From: Zoogloea sp041908905
GTDB lineage: Bacteria > Pseudomonadota > Gammaproteobacteria > Burkholderiales > Rhodocyclaceae
Reading direction: 5' to 3'
Length of the DNA: 64,000 nt
Assembly: GCF_041908905.1 (NCBI RefSeq)
Contig: NZ_JAYREK010000002.1
Location: forward strand, 124,001-188,000
The notes under the pieces are model-generated. The model saw nothing but the letters and a program-made list of their open reading frames with translations. It ran no database searches and had not been told where the DNA came from. The translations under genes and the position numbers were made by a program. Of this stretch, positions 44,332-54,023 are shown piece by piece. How positions within the stretch are numbered: the stretch's first letter is position 1; every line of letters starts with the position of its first letter.

Positions 44332-45000
44332 ATGAAGCTCCCCGAACGCCCCGACCTCTCCCGCCTGCCCTGGCCCCGTGCCGCACGGCTGGCGCCGTTG
44401 CTCGCCTGGGGCCTGGCGCTGGCCGTCACGGCCTGGGTCGCGGCCGACCTGTTCTGGCGCTTCAACGCCCCCCGGGTGCCGGCCCTGCCGGTGGCCACCC
44501 AGGCCGCGCCCCAGGCGGCGGCCCAGGCCATCGCCAGCCGCCGCCTCATGGGCCAGGGCGCCGATGCGCCCCAGGCCGCCGCCGCGGCAGTCGCCAGCCG
44601 CTACACCCTACACGCCGTCGTGACCGGCGCCGAAGGCCGCCCCGGCTGGGCCGTGCTGAGCATCGATGGCGGCGCCCAGCAGGGCTTCGTCGAAGGCCAG
44701 CCCATCCAGGCGGGCAGCACCCTCGCGCGGGTCCGTGCCGACGCGGTGGACATCGCCTCGGGCGGCGCCACCCAGACCGTCGCCCTCGCCCCCCGCAGCG
44801 GCGACGGCAGCCCGTCCGCCGGGGGCCCGCCCCCCGCCATGCCGGCGCCGTTGCCGGCCTCCGCCGCACCGGCCACCCCGCCCTCCTCCATCGAGCTGGG
44901 CGGCGACACCACCGACCAACGTCCCGACGCCGCCCAGCGCAACCTCGCTCCCGGCTTCCCGATCCGCATTCCGGCCCAGCCGCCCACGCCCAGCCCATGA
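44332..45000 (+). CDS. gspC: Type II secretion system protein GspC
   Basis: A 222-residue inner-membrane protein: one TM helix at about 20-40 (LAPLLAWGLALAVTAWVAADLFW), then a periplasmic homology region (YTLHAVVTGAEGRPGWAVLSIDGGAQQGFVEGQPI) that contacts the GspD secretin, and a proline-rich tail. No PDZ or coiled-coil domain follows, so this is a short GspC. The stop overlaps the gspD start (ATGA). It is the first gene of the operon. Confidence 0.9.
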   Translation: MKLPERPDLSRLPWPRAARLAPLLAWGLALAVTAWVAADLFWRFNAPRVPALPVATQAAPQAAAQAIASRRLMGQGADAPQAAAAAVASRYTLHAVVTGAEGRPGWAVLSIDGGAQQGFVEGQPIQAGSTLARVRADAVDIASGGATQTVALAPRSGDGSPSAGGPPPAMPAPLPASAAPATPPSSIELGGDTTDQRPDAAQRNLAPGFPIRIPAQPPTPSP

Positions 45001-47186
45001 CACCAGCCCGCCGCCGCCCGGGGTTCGCCCGCCGCGCCATCGCCGCCAGCCTCGCCCTGACCCTCGCCACCGGCCTGCTGCCCAGCACCCCGCAGGCCCT
45101 GGCCGCCGACAACGGCAGCAGCGCGAGCGGCGAGCCCGTATCGCTGAACTTCGTCAATGCCGAGATCGGCGGGGTGATCCAGGCGATCTCCAAGATCTCC
45201 GGGCGCAACTTCATCATCGACCCGCGCGTGAAGGGCACCCTCAACATCGTCACCGCCCGCCCGGTGGCCCGCCACCTCACCTACTCGATCCTGCTCTCGG
45301 CGCTGCGCCTGCAGGGCTACGCGGCGGTCGAGGGCGACGGGGTCACCAAGATCGTGCCCGAGGCCGACGCCAAGCTCCACGCGGTGCCGGTGGGCAAGGG
45401 CAAAGGCGCCGGCGGCGGCGACCGCCTGACCACCCAGATCTTCAACCTCAAGCACGAATCCGCCAGCCAGCTGGTGCCGGTGATCCGCCCGCTGGTGTCG
45501 CCCAACAACACCGTCACCGCCTACCCGGGCAACAACTCGCTGGTGGTCACCGACTACGCCGAGAACGTCGGCCGCATCGCCCAGATCGTCGAGTCCATCG
45601 ACGTGCCCCAGGGCGACATGCGGGTGATCCCGCTGCAGCACGCCTCGGCCCTCGACCTGGCCCAGACCGTCACCCGCCTGCTCGCCGACGGTGTCGCCGG
45701 CACCACCGCGGGGGTGGCCGGCGGCGGGGTGGGCGGCGACGCCAGCCAGCGCATCTCGGTGATCGGCGACCCGCGCACCAACAGCCTGCTGGTCCGCTCC
45801 GAGAACCCGTCCAAGCTCAACGCGGTGCGCCAGCTGGTCGCCAACCTCGACAAGCCCGGCGCCGCCGGCAACATCCACGTGGTGTACCTCAAGAACGCCG
45901 AAGCCGTTAAGGTCGCCCAGACCCTGCGCGCGGTGATCAGCGGCGAAGCCGGCAGCCTGGGCCAGAACCCAACGGGCACCGCCGGCAGCAGCTTCGCACC
46001 CACCCAGGCCGGCACCACCACCGGCAGCACCACCGGCACAATGGGCGCCACGCCGTCCTTCAGCAGCCAGACCGGCAACACCGGGGCCACCGGCAATGGC
46101 ATCGTGCAGGCCGACCCGATGACCAACTCGCTGATCATCACCGCGCCCGAGGCCATCTACAACAACCTGCGCAAGGTGGTCGACCAGCTCGACAAGCGCC
46201 GCGCCCAGGTGTACGTGGAAGCGCTGATCACCGAGGTCAGCACCGAGAAGGCCGCCGAGATCGGCATCCAGTGGCAGGCCGGCAAGGTGGGCAGCACCAC
46301 CGCCTACGGCGGCACCAGCTTCGGCTCCAGCGGCAACAACATCCTCAACCTCGCCGCGGGCCTCGCCAACAGCAGTTCCACGGTACTCCCCGGCAACGGC
46401 CTCAACCTCGTGCTCGGCAGCGGCACCGTCAGCGTCGGCGGCCGCGAGATCGCCAACCTCAACATGCTGGCCCGCTTCCTCGAGTCCGACACCCGGGCCA
46501 ACATCCTGTCCACGCCCAACCTGGTCACCCTCGACAACGAAGAGGCCAAGATCGTCGTCGGCCGCAACGTGCCCTTCCCCACCGGCTCCTACGCCACCAC
46601 GGGCACCACCGCCACCGCCAACCCCTTCACCACCGTCGAACGCAAGGACGTCGGCCTCACCCTCAAGGTCAAGCCGCAGATCTCCGAAGGCGGCACCGTG
46701 CGCCTGCAGATCTACCAGGAAGCCTCGGCGGTCATCGAATCCACCGCCACCAGCACCACCGGCCCGTCGACCACCAAGCGCAGCATCGAATCCACCGTGC
46801 TGGTGGACGACGGCGCGGTGATCGCCCTCGGTGGCCTCGTCGAGGACACCTACAGCGGCGGCCAGGAGAAGGTGCCGCTGCTGGGCGACATCCCCTACCT
46901 CGGACAGTTCTTCCGCTACGACAGCCGCAAGCGCGGCAAGACTAACCTGATCGTCTTCCTGCGCCCGGTGATCCTGCGCGACGCGGCCAGCATCGCCGGC
47001 CTGTCGTCCGACCGCTACAACTACGTCATCGGCCAGCAGCGCGACTTCGACAACCCCGACCGCCTGATGCGCAAGGAGCCCGGCGCGCCGCTGCTGCCGC
47101 CCCCCGGCAGCCCGCCCCCGGCCGTGCCCTACAACGTGCCGGTCACTCCGCCGCAGCTGCCGCCCGCCGCCGGACTCGCCCCATGA
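44997..47186 (+). CDS. gspD: Type II secretion secretin GspD
   Basis: A 729-residue outer-membrane secretin. Signal peptide ends near ALA (36), then an N0 domain (VSLNFVNAEIGGVIQAISKISGRNFIIDPRVKG), N1-N3 repeats with a Gly/Thr/Ser-rich linker at about residues 320-370, and the secretin core ending VPLLGDIPYLGQFFRYDSRKRGKTNLIVFLRPVIL. A proline-rich tail follows. Twelve to fifteen copies form the gate through which folded proteins leave. Start codon overlaps the gspC stop and its own stop overlaps gspE. Confidence 0.95.
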   Translation: MTPARRRPGFARRAIAASLALTLATGLLPSTPQALAADNGSSASGEPVSLNFVNAEIGGVIQAISKISGRNFIIDPRVKGTLNIVTARPVARHLTYSILLSALRLQGYAAVEGDGVTKIVPEADAKLHAVPVGKGKGAGGGDRLTTQIFNLKHESASQLVPVIRPLVSPNNTVTAYPGNNSLVVTDYAENVGRIAQIVESIDVPQGDMRVIPLQHASALDLAQTVTRLLADGVAGTTAGVAGGGVGGDASQRISVIGDPRTNSLLVRSENPSKLNAVRQLVANLDKPGAAGNIHVVYLKNAEAVKVAQTLRAVISGEAGSLGQNPTGTAGSSFAPTQAGTTTGSTTGTMGATPSFSSQTGNTGATGNGIVQADPMTNSLIITAPEAIYNNLRKVVDQLDKRRAQVYVEALITEVSTEKAAEIGIQWQAGKVGSTTAYGGTSFGSSGNNILNLAAGLANSSSTVLPGNGLNLVLGSGTVSVGGREIANLNMLARFLESDTRANILSTPNLVTLDNEEAKIVVGRNVPFPTGSYATTGTTATANPFTTVERKDVGLTLKVKPQISEGGTVRLQIYQEASAVIESTATSTTGPSTTKRSIESTVLVDDGAVIALGGLVEDTYSGGQEKVPLLGDIPYLGQFFRYDSRKRGKTNLIVFLRPVILRDAASIAGLSSDRYNYVIGQQRDFDNPDRLMRKEPGAPLLPPPGSPPPAVPYNVPVTPPQLPPAAGLAP

Positions 47187-48649
47187 GCGCGCCGGCCCTG
47201 CCCTACGCCTTCGCCAAGGCCCACGGCATCCTGGTCGCCGGGCAGGGGGCCGAGCACGCCCAGCTGCTGCTGCGCGAGGGCGCCAGCCTCGAGGCCCTGG
47301 CCGAGGTGCGCCGCAGCCTGGGCCTGCCCCTGCAGATCGAGAACGTCTCCCGCGCCACCTTCGAGGCGCGCCTGGCCGAAGCCTACTCGGGCGCCGACGG
47401 CAACGCCGCCGAGGTCGTCGCCGACGTGGGCCAGGAGGTCGACCTCACCCAGCTCATGACCGAGCTGCCGGCGGTCGAAGACCTCCTCGAAACCCAGGAC
47501 GACGCGCCGATCATCCGCATGATCAACGCGCTGCTCACCCAGGCCGTGCGCCAGGCCGCCAGCGACATCCACATCGAGCCCTACGAGCGCCACTCGGTGG
47601 TGCGCTTCCGCCGCGACGGCGTGCTGGTCGACGTGGCCCAGCCCCACCGCGCGCTGCACGCCGCGATGGCCTCGCGGATCAAGATCATGGCCAGCCTCGA
47701 CATCGCCGAGAAGCGCCTGCCGCAGGATGGCCGCATCGCCCTGCGGCTGGCCGGCCGGCAGGTGGACGTGCGGGTGTCCACCCTGCCCACTACCCACGGC
47801 GAGCGCATCGTACTGCGCCTGCTCGACAAGGGCAGCGGCCAGCGCAGCCTCGACAGCCTGGGCATGGCGCCGGCCACCGTCGAGCCCTTCGCCCGCCTGC
47901 TCGACCAGCCCCACGGCATCCTCCTCGTCACCGGCCCCACCGGCTCCGGCAAGAGCACCACGCTCTACGCCGCGCTGCAGGGCATGGATGCCAAGAGCCG
48001 CAACATCGTCACCGTCGAAGACCCGGTCGAATACGACCTGCCCGGCGTCGGCCAGATCCAGGTCAACCCCAAGATCGAACTCAGCTTCGCGCGGGCGCTG
48101 CGGGCGATCCTCCGCCAGGACCCGGACGTCATCATGATCGGCGAAATCCGCGATCTCGAGACTGCCCAGATCGCCGTCCAGGCCAGCCTCACCGGCCACC
48201 TGGTGCTCGCCACCCTGCACACCAACGACGCCGCCTCGGCGGTCACCCGTCTGATCGACATGGGCGTCGAGCCCTTCCTGCTCGCCTCCACCCTGCGCGG
48301 CGTGCTCGCCCAGCGCCTGGTGCGCCGGCTGTGCCCGGCCTGCCGCACCCCCGAGCCCGCCACCGACACCGACCGCGCCCTGCTCGGCCCCGGCACGCCC
48401 GCCCACCTGTGGCGCGCCCCCGGCTGCCCCGCCTGCGGCCGCACCGGCTACGCCGGCCGCACCGGCATCTACGAGCTCATCACCACCGACGACGCCGTCG
48501 AGCGCCTCATCCACACCGGCGCCGACGAGGCCAGGCTGCGCGCCCACGCCCGCGCCCACGGCGCCCACAGCCTGCGCGACGACGGCCTGCGCCTCGTCGC
48601 CGAGGGCGTCACCTCGGCCGAAGAGCTGCTGCGCGTGACCCGCGACTGA
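47183..48649 (+). CDS. gspE: Type II secretion ATPase GspE
   Basis: A 488-residue cytoplasmic hexameric ATPase. N-terminal domain for GspL binding, then Walker A GPTGSGKSTT, Asp box IEDPVEY-like EDPVEYDLPGVGQIQVN, Walker B IGEIRD, His box THTLHTNDA region (LATLHTNDAAS). The zinc-binding pair of CxxC motifs (RLCPACR and GCPACGRTGYAGR) typical of GspE is present. It powers pseudopilus assembly. The start overlaps gspD by four bases. Confidence 0.95.
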   Translation: MSAPALPYAFAKAHGILVAGQGAEHAQLLLREGASLEALAEVRRSLGLPLQIENVSRATFEARLAEAYSGADGNAAEVVADVGQEVDLTQLMTELPAVEDLLETQDDAPIIRMINALLTQAVRQAASDIHIEPYERHSVVRFRRDGVLVDVAQPHRALHAAMASRIKIMASLDIAEKRLPQDGRIALRLAGRQVDVRVSTLPTTHGERIVLRLLDKGSGQRSLDSLGMAPATVEPFARLLDQPHGILLVTGPTGSGKSTTLYAALQGMDAKSRNIVTVEDPVEYDLPGVGQIQVNPKIELSFARALRAILRQDPDVIMIGEIRDLETAQIAVQASLTGHLVLATLHTNDAASAVTRLIDMGVEPFLLASTLRGVLAQRLVRRLCPACRTPEPATDTDRALLGPGTPAHLWRAPGCPACGRTGYAGRTGIYELITTDDAVERLIHTGADEARLRAHARAHGAHSLRDDGLRLVAEGVTSAEELLRVTRD

Positions 48650-48653
48650 GCCC

Positions 48654-49859
48654 ATGACCGCCTTCCGCTATCGCGCCGTCGACCCGGCCGGCAAGGAGAC
48701 CGCCGGCGTCCTCGAAGCCGACACCGGCAAGGCCGCCCGCGGCCTGCTGCGCGAGCGCGGGCTGTTCCCCCTCGACGTCGCCCCGGTGGCCCAGGAGTCC
48801 GGCGGCGGCCGCGGCACCCGCCGGCGCCTCAAGCAGGCCGACCTCACCCTGCTCACCCGCCAGTGGGCCACCCTGCTCGCCTCCGGCCTCACCGTCGAGC
48901 AGGCCCTCGCGGCCCTCATTGAACAGGCCGAAACCGACGGCCTGCGCCAGCTGCTGGCCGGCGTGCGCTCCGAGATCCTCGCCGGCTACAGCCTGCGCGC
49001 GGCGCTGGACCGCTACCCCCAGGCCTTCTCCACGCTGTACCGTGCCTCGGTGGCGGCGGGCGAGAAGTCCGGCGAGCTGGCCCGCGTCATGAACCAGCTC
49101 GCCGACTACCTCGACCGCAGCCACGCCCTGCGCACCAAAACGCTGCATGCCCTGCTCTACCCGGCCATCGTCGCCGGTGTCGCGCTGCTGGTCATCGTCG
49201 GCCTGATGACCTACGTGGTGCCCCAGGTGGTGTCGGTGTTCCAGCAGGGCAAACAGGCCCTGCCGCTGCTCACCCGGGCGCTGATCGTCGTCAGCACCCT
49301 GCTGCGCGAATGGGGCTGGCTGCTGGTGCTGGCCATTGCCGGCGGGCTGCTGGCCGGCCGCGCGGCGCTGCGCGACCGCAGCGTCAAGCGCCGCTGGGAC
49401 GCCTGGCTGCTGCGCCTGCCGGTGCTCGGCCGCCACCTGCGCACGCTCGACGCCACCCGCTTCGCCAGCACCCTGTCGATCCTCGCCGGCAGCGGCGTGC
49501 CGCTGCTCGCCGCCCTCGACGCCGGCCGCCAGGTGATCAGCCGCCTGCCCCTGGCCGAGGCCGTCGCCACCGCCGCCGAGCGGGTCCGCGAGGGCCAGCC
49601 CCTGTCCCGGGCGCTGGGCGCCAGCCGCCAGTTTCCGCCGCTCCTGATCCACATGATCGCCAACGGCGAGGCCACCGGCCGGGTCGACGAGCTCCTCGAC
49701 CGCGCCGCCCGCCTGCAACAGGCCGAACTCGAAAACCGTACCGCCACCCTCACCGCGCTCCTCGAGCCGGTACTGCTCCTGGCGATGGGCGGCTTCGTGC
49801 TGCTCATCGTGATGGCGGTGATGCAGCCGATCATCGAAATCAACACCCTGATGAAATAA
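48654..49859 (+). CDS. gspF: Type II secretion inner-membrane platform protein GspF
   Basis: A 401-residue polytopic protein with two GspF/PilC-type repeats (LTLLTRQWATLLASGLTVEQAL... and ARFASTLSILAGSGVPLLAAL) and three membrane helices at about residues 165-185, 215-235 and near the C terminus (LEPVLLLAMGGFVLLIVMAVMQP). It is the core of the platform coupling GspE to pseudopilin addition. It starts 4 bp after gspE. Confidence 0.95.
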   Translation: MTAFRYRAVDPAGKETAGVLEADTGKAARGLLRERGLFPLDVAPVAQESGGGRGTRRRLKQADLTLLTRQWATLLASGLTVEQALAALIEQAETDGLRQLLAGVRSEILAGYSLRAALDRYPQAFSTLYRASVAAGEKSGELARVMNQLADYLDRSHALRTKTLHALLYPAIVAGVALLVIVGLMTYVVPQVVSVFQQGKQALPLLTRALIVVSTLLREWGWLLVLAIAGGLLAGRAALRDRSVKRRWDAWLLRLPVLGRHLRTLDATRFASTLSILAGSGVPLLAALDAGRQVISRLPLAEAVATAAERVREGQPLSRALGASRQFPPLLIHMIANGEATGRVDELLDRAARLQQAELENRTATLTALLEPVLLLAMGGFVLLIVMAVMQPIIEINTLMK

Positions 49860-49868
49860 GGAACCGCC

Positions 49869-50312
49869 ATGCAACGCACCTCCGCACGCCCTGCCCTTGC
49901 CCGTAGCCGCGGCTTCACCCTCATCGAAGTGATGGTCGTCATCGTGATCCTCGGCGTGCTCGCCGCCCTCGTCGTGCCCCGCGTCATGAGCCGCCCCGAC
50001 GAAGCCCGGGTGGTCGCCGCCAGGCAGGACATCTCGGCCATCATGCAGGCCCTCAAGCTCTACAAGCTCGACAACCGCCGCTACCCCACCGCCGAGCAGG
50101 GCCTGCAGGCGCTGGTCACCCGTCCCACCGCCGCGCCGGTGCCCGACAACTGGAAGTCCTACCTCGACAAGCTGCCCGTCGACCCCTGGGGCAAGCCTTA
50201 CCAGTACGTGCTGCCCGGCCTCAAGGGCGAGGTGGACGTGATGAGCTTCGGCGCCGACGGCATCGCCGGCGGCGAGGGCTTCGACGCGGACATCGGCTCC
50301 TGGAGCCTGTGA
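49869..50312 (+). CDS. gspG: Major pseudopilin GspG
   Basis: A 147-residue prepilin. The short leader ends in RG and is followed by the methylated-Phe sequence FTLIEVMVVIVILGVLAALVVP, cut between G and F by the prepilin peptidase; the Glu at +5 is present. The globular part has DISAIMQALKLYKLDNRRYPTAEQGLQALV and the calcium-site region LPGLKGEVDVMSFGADG, standard for GspG. Good GGAAC ribosome site. Confidence 0.96.
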   Translation: MQRTSARPALARSRGFTLIEVMVVIVILGVLAALVVPRVMSRPDEARVVAARQDISAIMQALKLYKLDNRRYPTAEQGLQALVTRPTAAPVPDNWKSYLDKLPVDPWGKPYQYVLPGLKGEVDVMSFGADGIAGGEGFDADIGSWSL

Positions 50313-50319
50313 GCCCCCG

Positions 50320-50889
50320 ATGCCGTCGGCAGCACGCGCCCCCTCGGGGGCGCCTCCGCTCGCAGCGCCCCGGAGCCGGGAGATAGCCCCGACCCGCCCC
50401 CCGCGCGCCGTCCGGCGCTCCGCCGGCTTCACCCTCATCGAGGTGATGGTGGTGCTGGTGATCATGGGCGTGATGGCCACCGGCATCACCCTCGGCATCG
50501 ACAGCCTGCGCGGCCGCGACGCCGATCAGGCGCTGCGCCGCCTGCGCCTCGTGCTCGAGGCCAGCGCCGACCGGGCCAGCGTGCGCGGGCGGCCGATCGC
50601 CATCGAGCTGCTGCCCGACGGCTACCGCTTCGCCGCCCTCGACGCCGACGACAACTGGCGCCCCCTCATCGACCCGCCGGTGTTCACCGACCGCACCCTG
50701 CCCCCCGGCCTCGCCTGGGCCGGCCTGCGCCTCGAAGGCCAGCCCGACGGCGCCAGCCGGCGCCTGCAGTTCGGCACCCAGCCCCCCGAATACGAGCTGC
50801 GCGTCACCACCCCCGGCGGCGAGGCCCGCTTCACCGGCCGGGCCAACGGCGAAGTCCTCCTCAGCCTGGCCGGCGCCGCCGCCCGATGA
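50320..50889 (+). CDS. gspH: Minor pseudopilin GspH
   Basis: A 189-residue prepilin with FTLIEVMVVLVIMGVMATGITLG at about residues 37-59. The leader before the G/F cleavage site is about 36 residues, unusually long and Arg/Pro-rich, so the true start may be downstream, but no other ATG lies in between. A weak downstream globular domain (FDSLRGRDADQALRRLRLVLEASADRASVRGRPIAIELLPDGYRF) matches GspH. The stop overlaps gspI by four bases. Confidence 0.88.
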   Translation: MPSAARAPSGAPPLAAPRSREIAPTRPPRAVRRSAGFTLIEVMVVLVIMGVMATGITLGIDSLRGRDADQALRRLRLVLEASADRASVRGRPIAIELLPDGYRFAALDADDNWRPLIDPPVFTDRTLPPGLAWAGLRLEGQPDGASRRLQFGTQPPEYELRVTTPGGEARFTGRANGEVLLSLAGAAAR

Positions 50890-51266
50890 GCGCCGCCCGC
50901 CGCCAGCGCGGCTTCACCCTCCTCGAGACCCTGGTGGCCCTGGCGATCCTGGCCATCGCCCTGAGCGCCGCCTTCCGCGCGCTGGGCGTCACCGCGCAGT
51001 CCGCCGCCGAGCTGCGCGAGCGCACCCTGGGCGACTGGGTCGCCGAAAACCGCCTGGCCGAGCTGCGCGCCACCGGCGCCTGGCCCCAGCCGGGCGTGAG
51101 CGAAGGCAGCGCCGAGCAGGCCGGCCGCAGCTACCGCTGGCGCGAGGAGGTCAAGACCACCCCCAACCCGCTGTTCCGGCGGGTGGACCTGAGCGTATTC
51201 GCGCCGGAATCCGGCGAGCACGCCATCGCCCGCCTCACCGGCTACGTAGCGAGGCCGCTGCAATGA
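50886..51266 (+). CDS. gspI: Minor pseudopilin GspI
   Basis: A 126-residue prepilin with leader SAARRQRG followed by FTLLETLVALAILAIALSAAFRALG, with Glu at +5. The later WVAENRLAELRATG and YRWREEVKTTPNPLFRRVDLSVF are the GspI signature. GspI nucleates the pseudopilus tip with GspJ and GspK. Overlaps gspH and gspJ at both ends. Confidence 0.93.
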   Translation: MSAARRQRGFTLLETLVALAILAIALSAAFRALGVTAQSAAELRERTLGDWVAENRLAELRATGAWPQPGVSEGSAEQAGRSYRWREEVKTTPNPLFRRVDLSVFAPESGEHAIARLTGYVARPLQ

Positions 51267-51847
51267 GCGCCCGCCCGCCCCGCCGCCAGCGCGGCCTGAC
51301 CCTCATCGAGCTGATGGTGGCACTGGCCATCTTCGCGGTGCTCGGCGTGCTCTCCTACCGGGCCCTCGCCGAGGTCGGCACCAGCCGCACCCGCCTCGAA
51401 GAAAACTTCGAGCGCTGGCGCGGCATCGGCCGCGCGATGCAGCGCATCGACACCGACCTGCTCCAGGTGGTCGCCCCCGCCGCCGAGGCCGGCTCCGCCA
51501 GCCCCCAGGCCAGCCCGGCGATGCTCCTCACCCGCGCCGCCGGCGGCGGGCCGGAGCTGCAGTTCCTGCGCCTCGACGACACCCGCGGGGTGCGCCGGGT
51601 CGGCTACCGGCTGGTGGACGGCCGCCTCGATTGGCTGCGCTGGAGCGGCCGCGACGCCTTCGGCGAGCCCGCCGTGGAACCCCTGCTCGACAAGGTACGC
51701 GACGTGCGCTGGCGCTTCCTCAGCGGCGGCAACCGGGTCGACGCCTGGCCCCCCGGCGAGCGCCGCGGCGCCCTGCCCGAGGCGGTGATCCTCGAGCTGG
51801 AGCTCGCCGACCACGGCACCCTGACCCGCTTCATCGCCCTCCGCTGA
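51263..51847 (+). CDS. gspJ: Minor pseudopilin GspJ
   Basis: A 194-residue prepilin, leader PPRRQRG, then LTLIELMVALAIFAVLGVLSYRAL (Leu at +1, Glu at +5). The globular part includes the family block RAMQRIDTDLLQV and VGYRLVDGRLDWLRW. Overlaps gspI by four bases and gspK by one base. Confidence 0.93.
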   Translation: MSARPPRRQRGLTLIELMVALAIFAVLGVLSYRALAEVGTSRTRLEENFERWRGIGRAMQRIDTDLLQVVAPAAEAGSASPQASPAMLLTRAAGGGPELQFLRLDDTRGVRRVGYRLVDGRLDWLRWSGRDAFGEPAVEPLLDKVRDVRWRFLSGGNRVDAWPPGERRGALPEAVILELELADHGTLTRFIALR

Positions 51848-52806
51848 TGCGCCGCGCCGCCCCCACCCCGCTCCGACGGGCCCGCCAGCGCGGCGCCGCG
51901 GTGATCCTCGCCCTCCTCACGGTGGCCCTCGTCGCCGGCCTCGCCGCCGCCGCGGTAGGCGACCTCGGCGTGGCGATGGACCAGGTCACCGGCCGCCACG
52001 ACCAGGCCCAGGCCCGCCAGCTCGCCCGCGGCGCCGTGGACTGGGCCCGCAACGTGCTGGCCGAGGACGCCCGCGGCAGCACCGTCGACCACCTCGGGGA
52101 AGCCTGGGCCGTGCAGGTGCCGCCGACGCCGGTCGAAGAGGGCGAGCTGGCCGGCGAGATCCGCGAACAGTCGGGCCGCATCAACCTCAACAACCTGGTC
52201 CAGGCGGACGGGCCGGACCTCGGCGAAATGGACCAGTTCCTGCGCCTGCTCGCCATCCTGGGCGTGGGCGACAGCCAGGCCCTCGACCTCCGCGCGGCGC
52301 TCCTCGACTGGCTCGACGCCGACGAAGAACCGCGCCTGCCCGGCGGCGCCGAATCCACCTGGTACGGCGCCCAGACCCCGCCGCGCCGGCCCACCAACGG
52401 CCCCCTCGCGGCTGTGGCCGAGCTGGCCCAGGTCCGCGGCTTCACGCCCGAGCTGGTCGCCCGCCTCACCCCCTTCGTCGCCGCGCTGCCCGCCGGCAGC
52501 CGGATCAACGTCAACACCGCGCCGGCCGAAGTGCTGGCCGCCGCGACCCCCGGCCTCGGCCTCGACACCGCCCGGGCCCTGGTGGCCGAGCGGGGCCGCG
52601 CCTGGTTCAAGGACATCGCCGACTTCGAGGCCCGCCTCAAGTCGCGCAGCCCCGACGCCGACCCCGACACCGCGCGCCTGGCCACCACCAGCCGCCACTT
52701 CCTGGTCACCGGCCGCGCCCGCTTCGGCGTGGCCATGGTGCGCATGGAAGTGCTCCTCGACCGCAGCCAGAACTGGCCGACCATCGTTTGGCAGAAACTG
52801 TTATGA
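51847..52806 (+). CDS. gspK: Minor pseudopilin GspK
   Basis: A 319-residue tip pseudopilin. The leader ends RQRG and the hydrophobic helix (AAVILALLTVALVAGLAAAAV) has no Glu at +5, as usual for GspK. The large alpha domain contains SGRINLNNLV and ALLDWLDADEEPRLPGGAES, and the helix-hairpin-helix-like INVNTAPAEVLAAATPGL, which bind calcium and structure the tip. Its ATG overlaps the gspJ stop (51847). Confidence 0.94.
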   Translation: MRRAAPTPLRRARQRGAAVILALLTVALVAGLAAAAVGDLGVAMDQVTGRHDQAQARQLARGAVDWARNVLAEDARGSTVDHLGEAWAVQVPPTPVEEGELAGEIREQSGRINLNNLVQADGPDLGEMDQFLRLLAILGVGDSQALDLRAALLDWLDADEEPRLPGGAESTWYGAQTPPRRPTNGPLAAVAELAQVRGFTPELVARLTPFVAALPAGSRINVNTAPAEVLAAATPGLGLDTARALVAERGRAWFKDIADFEARLKSRSPDADPDTARLATTSRHFLVTGRARFGVAMVRMEVLLDRSQNWPTIVWQKLL

Positions 52807-54023
52807 GCCACCGCCTCCTCCTCGCCATCGACGAACAATGGCCCACCCGGCCCGACTGCCCGTGGGTGCTCCTCGGCCCCGACGGGCGGCCCGTCTCCGA
52901 GGGCCACTCCGAGCCCCGCCACTGGCCCGCCGCCGCCGAGTGCGAGGTGGTGCTCACCGGCCCCCAGTGCCTGTGGCTGGAGGTGCCGCTGCCCCGCGCC
53001 AAGCGCGCCGACCTGCCGCGCCTGCTCGCCTACGCCCTCGAAGACCGCCTGCTGAAAGACCCGGACACCCAGCACCTCACCGTCAGCCACCGCCGCCCGG
53101 CTGGCGACGGCGAGCGCAAGCTCACCGGCGTGCTGGTCGTCGCCCGCGAGCGCCTGCGCCAGATCACCGCCCAGCTCGCCGCCATCGGCCGGCCGCCGCG
53201 CCGGATGCTGGCCGAGGTGCAGACCGCGCCGTCCGGCGGCGAGGCCTGGCAGCTCAGCCTGTCGGCGGCTGGTGCGATCCTGCGCAGCGGCGCCGAGGCC
53301 GGCGTCGCGCTGGATGCCGAGCTCCTCGCCCCGCTGCTCGCCGCCCAGGCCGCCACCGCCCGCGCCGCCAATACCGCGCCGGCCCACGTCGCGCTGCACC
53401 TCGCCCCCGGCTGCCCGGCCCCCGACCTCGCCGCGCTGCAGGCCGAGGCCGCCCTCGACATCCGCCCGGGCGCGCCCTACCTGTGGTGGGAAGGCGCCGC
53501 CGGCAAGGTGGCCAACCTGCTCCACGGCGAGTTCGCCTTCCGCGAGCAGGGCGGCGGCTGGCTCGGCCGGCTGGCCCCGGCCGCCGCCCTCGGCGTCGGC
53601 GCGCTGGCCCTGTGGTTCGTGGTCGGCGTGGGCGAAGTGCTGTGGCTCAGGCACCAGCAGGACAGCATCGAAGAACGCATCGAGCGCATCTACCGCAGCA
53701 GCTTCCCCAACGGCCCGGTGGTCGCGCCGGCGGCCCAGATGCGCCAGCAGCTCAACCTGGAGCGCGCCCGCCACGGCCTGCTCCGCGACGACGACGCCCT
53801 CGCGCTGCTGGCCCAGGCCGCCGAAGCCCTCGGCACCGACGCCGCCGGCGGGGTGGCCGCCCTGCGCTACGAGGACGGCCGGCTCGACCTCACCCTCAAC
53901 GGCCCCGCCGCAGCCCGCGCCGAGGCCGTCGTCGGCCTGCTGACCGCCCGCGGCCTGCTCGCCGACCTGCGCCGCGACGGTGCCTCCACCCATCTGCTGC
54001 TCCGCCGGGAGACCCTGCAATGA
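52803..54023 (+). CDS. gspL: Type II secretion protein GspL
   Basis: A 406-residue bitopic protein: an actin-like cytoplasmic domain (residues 1-255) that binds GspE, one helix at about 262-285 (AAALGVGALALWFVVGVGEVLWL), and a periplasmic ferredoxin-like domain. The start MSHRLLL is chosen because it overlaps the gspK stop as ATGA. It links the ATPase to the membrane platform. Confidence 0.92.
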   Translation: MSHRLLLAIDEQWPTRPDCPWVLLGPDGRPVSEGHSEPRHWPAAAECEVVLTGPQCLWLEVPLPRAKRADLPRLLAYALEDRLLKDPDTQHLTVSHRRPAGDGERKLTGVLVVARERLRQITAQLAAIGRPPRRMLAEVQTAPSGGEAWQLSLSAAGAILRSGAEAGVALDAELLAPLLAAQAATARAANTAPAHVALHLAPGCPAPDLAALQAEAALDIRPGAPYLWWEGAAGKVANLLHGEFAFREQGGGWLGRLAPAAALGVGALALWFVVGVGEVLWLRHQQDSIEERIERIYRSSFPNGPVVAPAAQMRQQLNLERARHGLLRDDDALALLAQAAEALGTDAAGGVAALRYEDGRLDLTLNGPAAARAEAVVGLLTARGLLADLRRDGASTHLLLRRETLQ

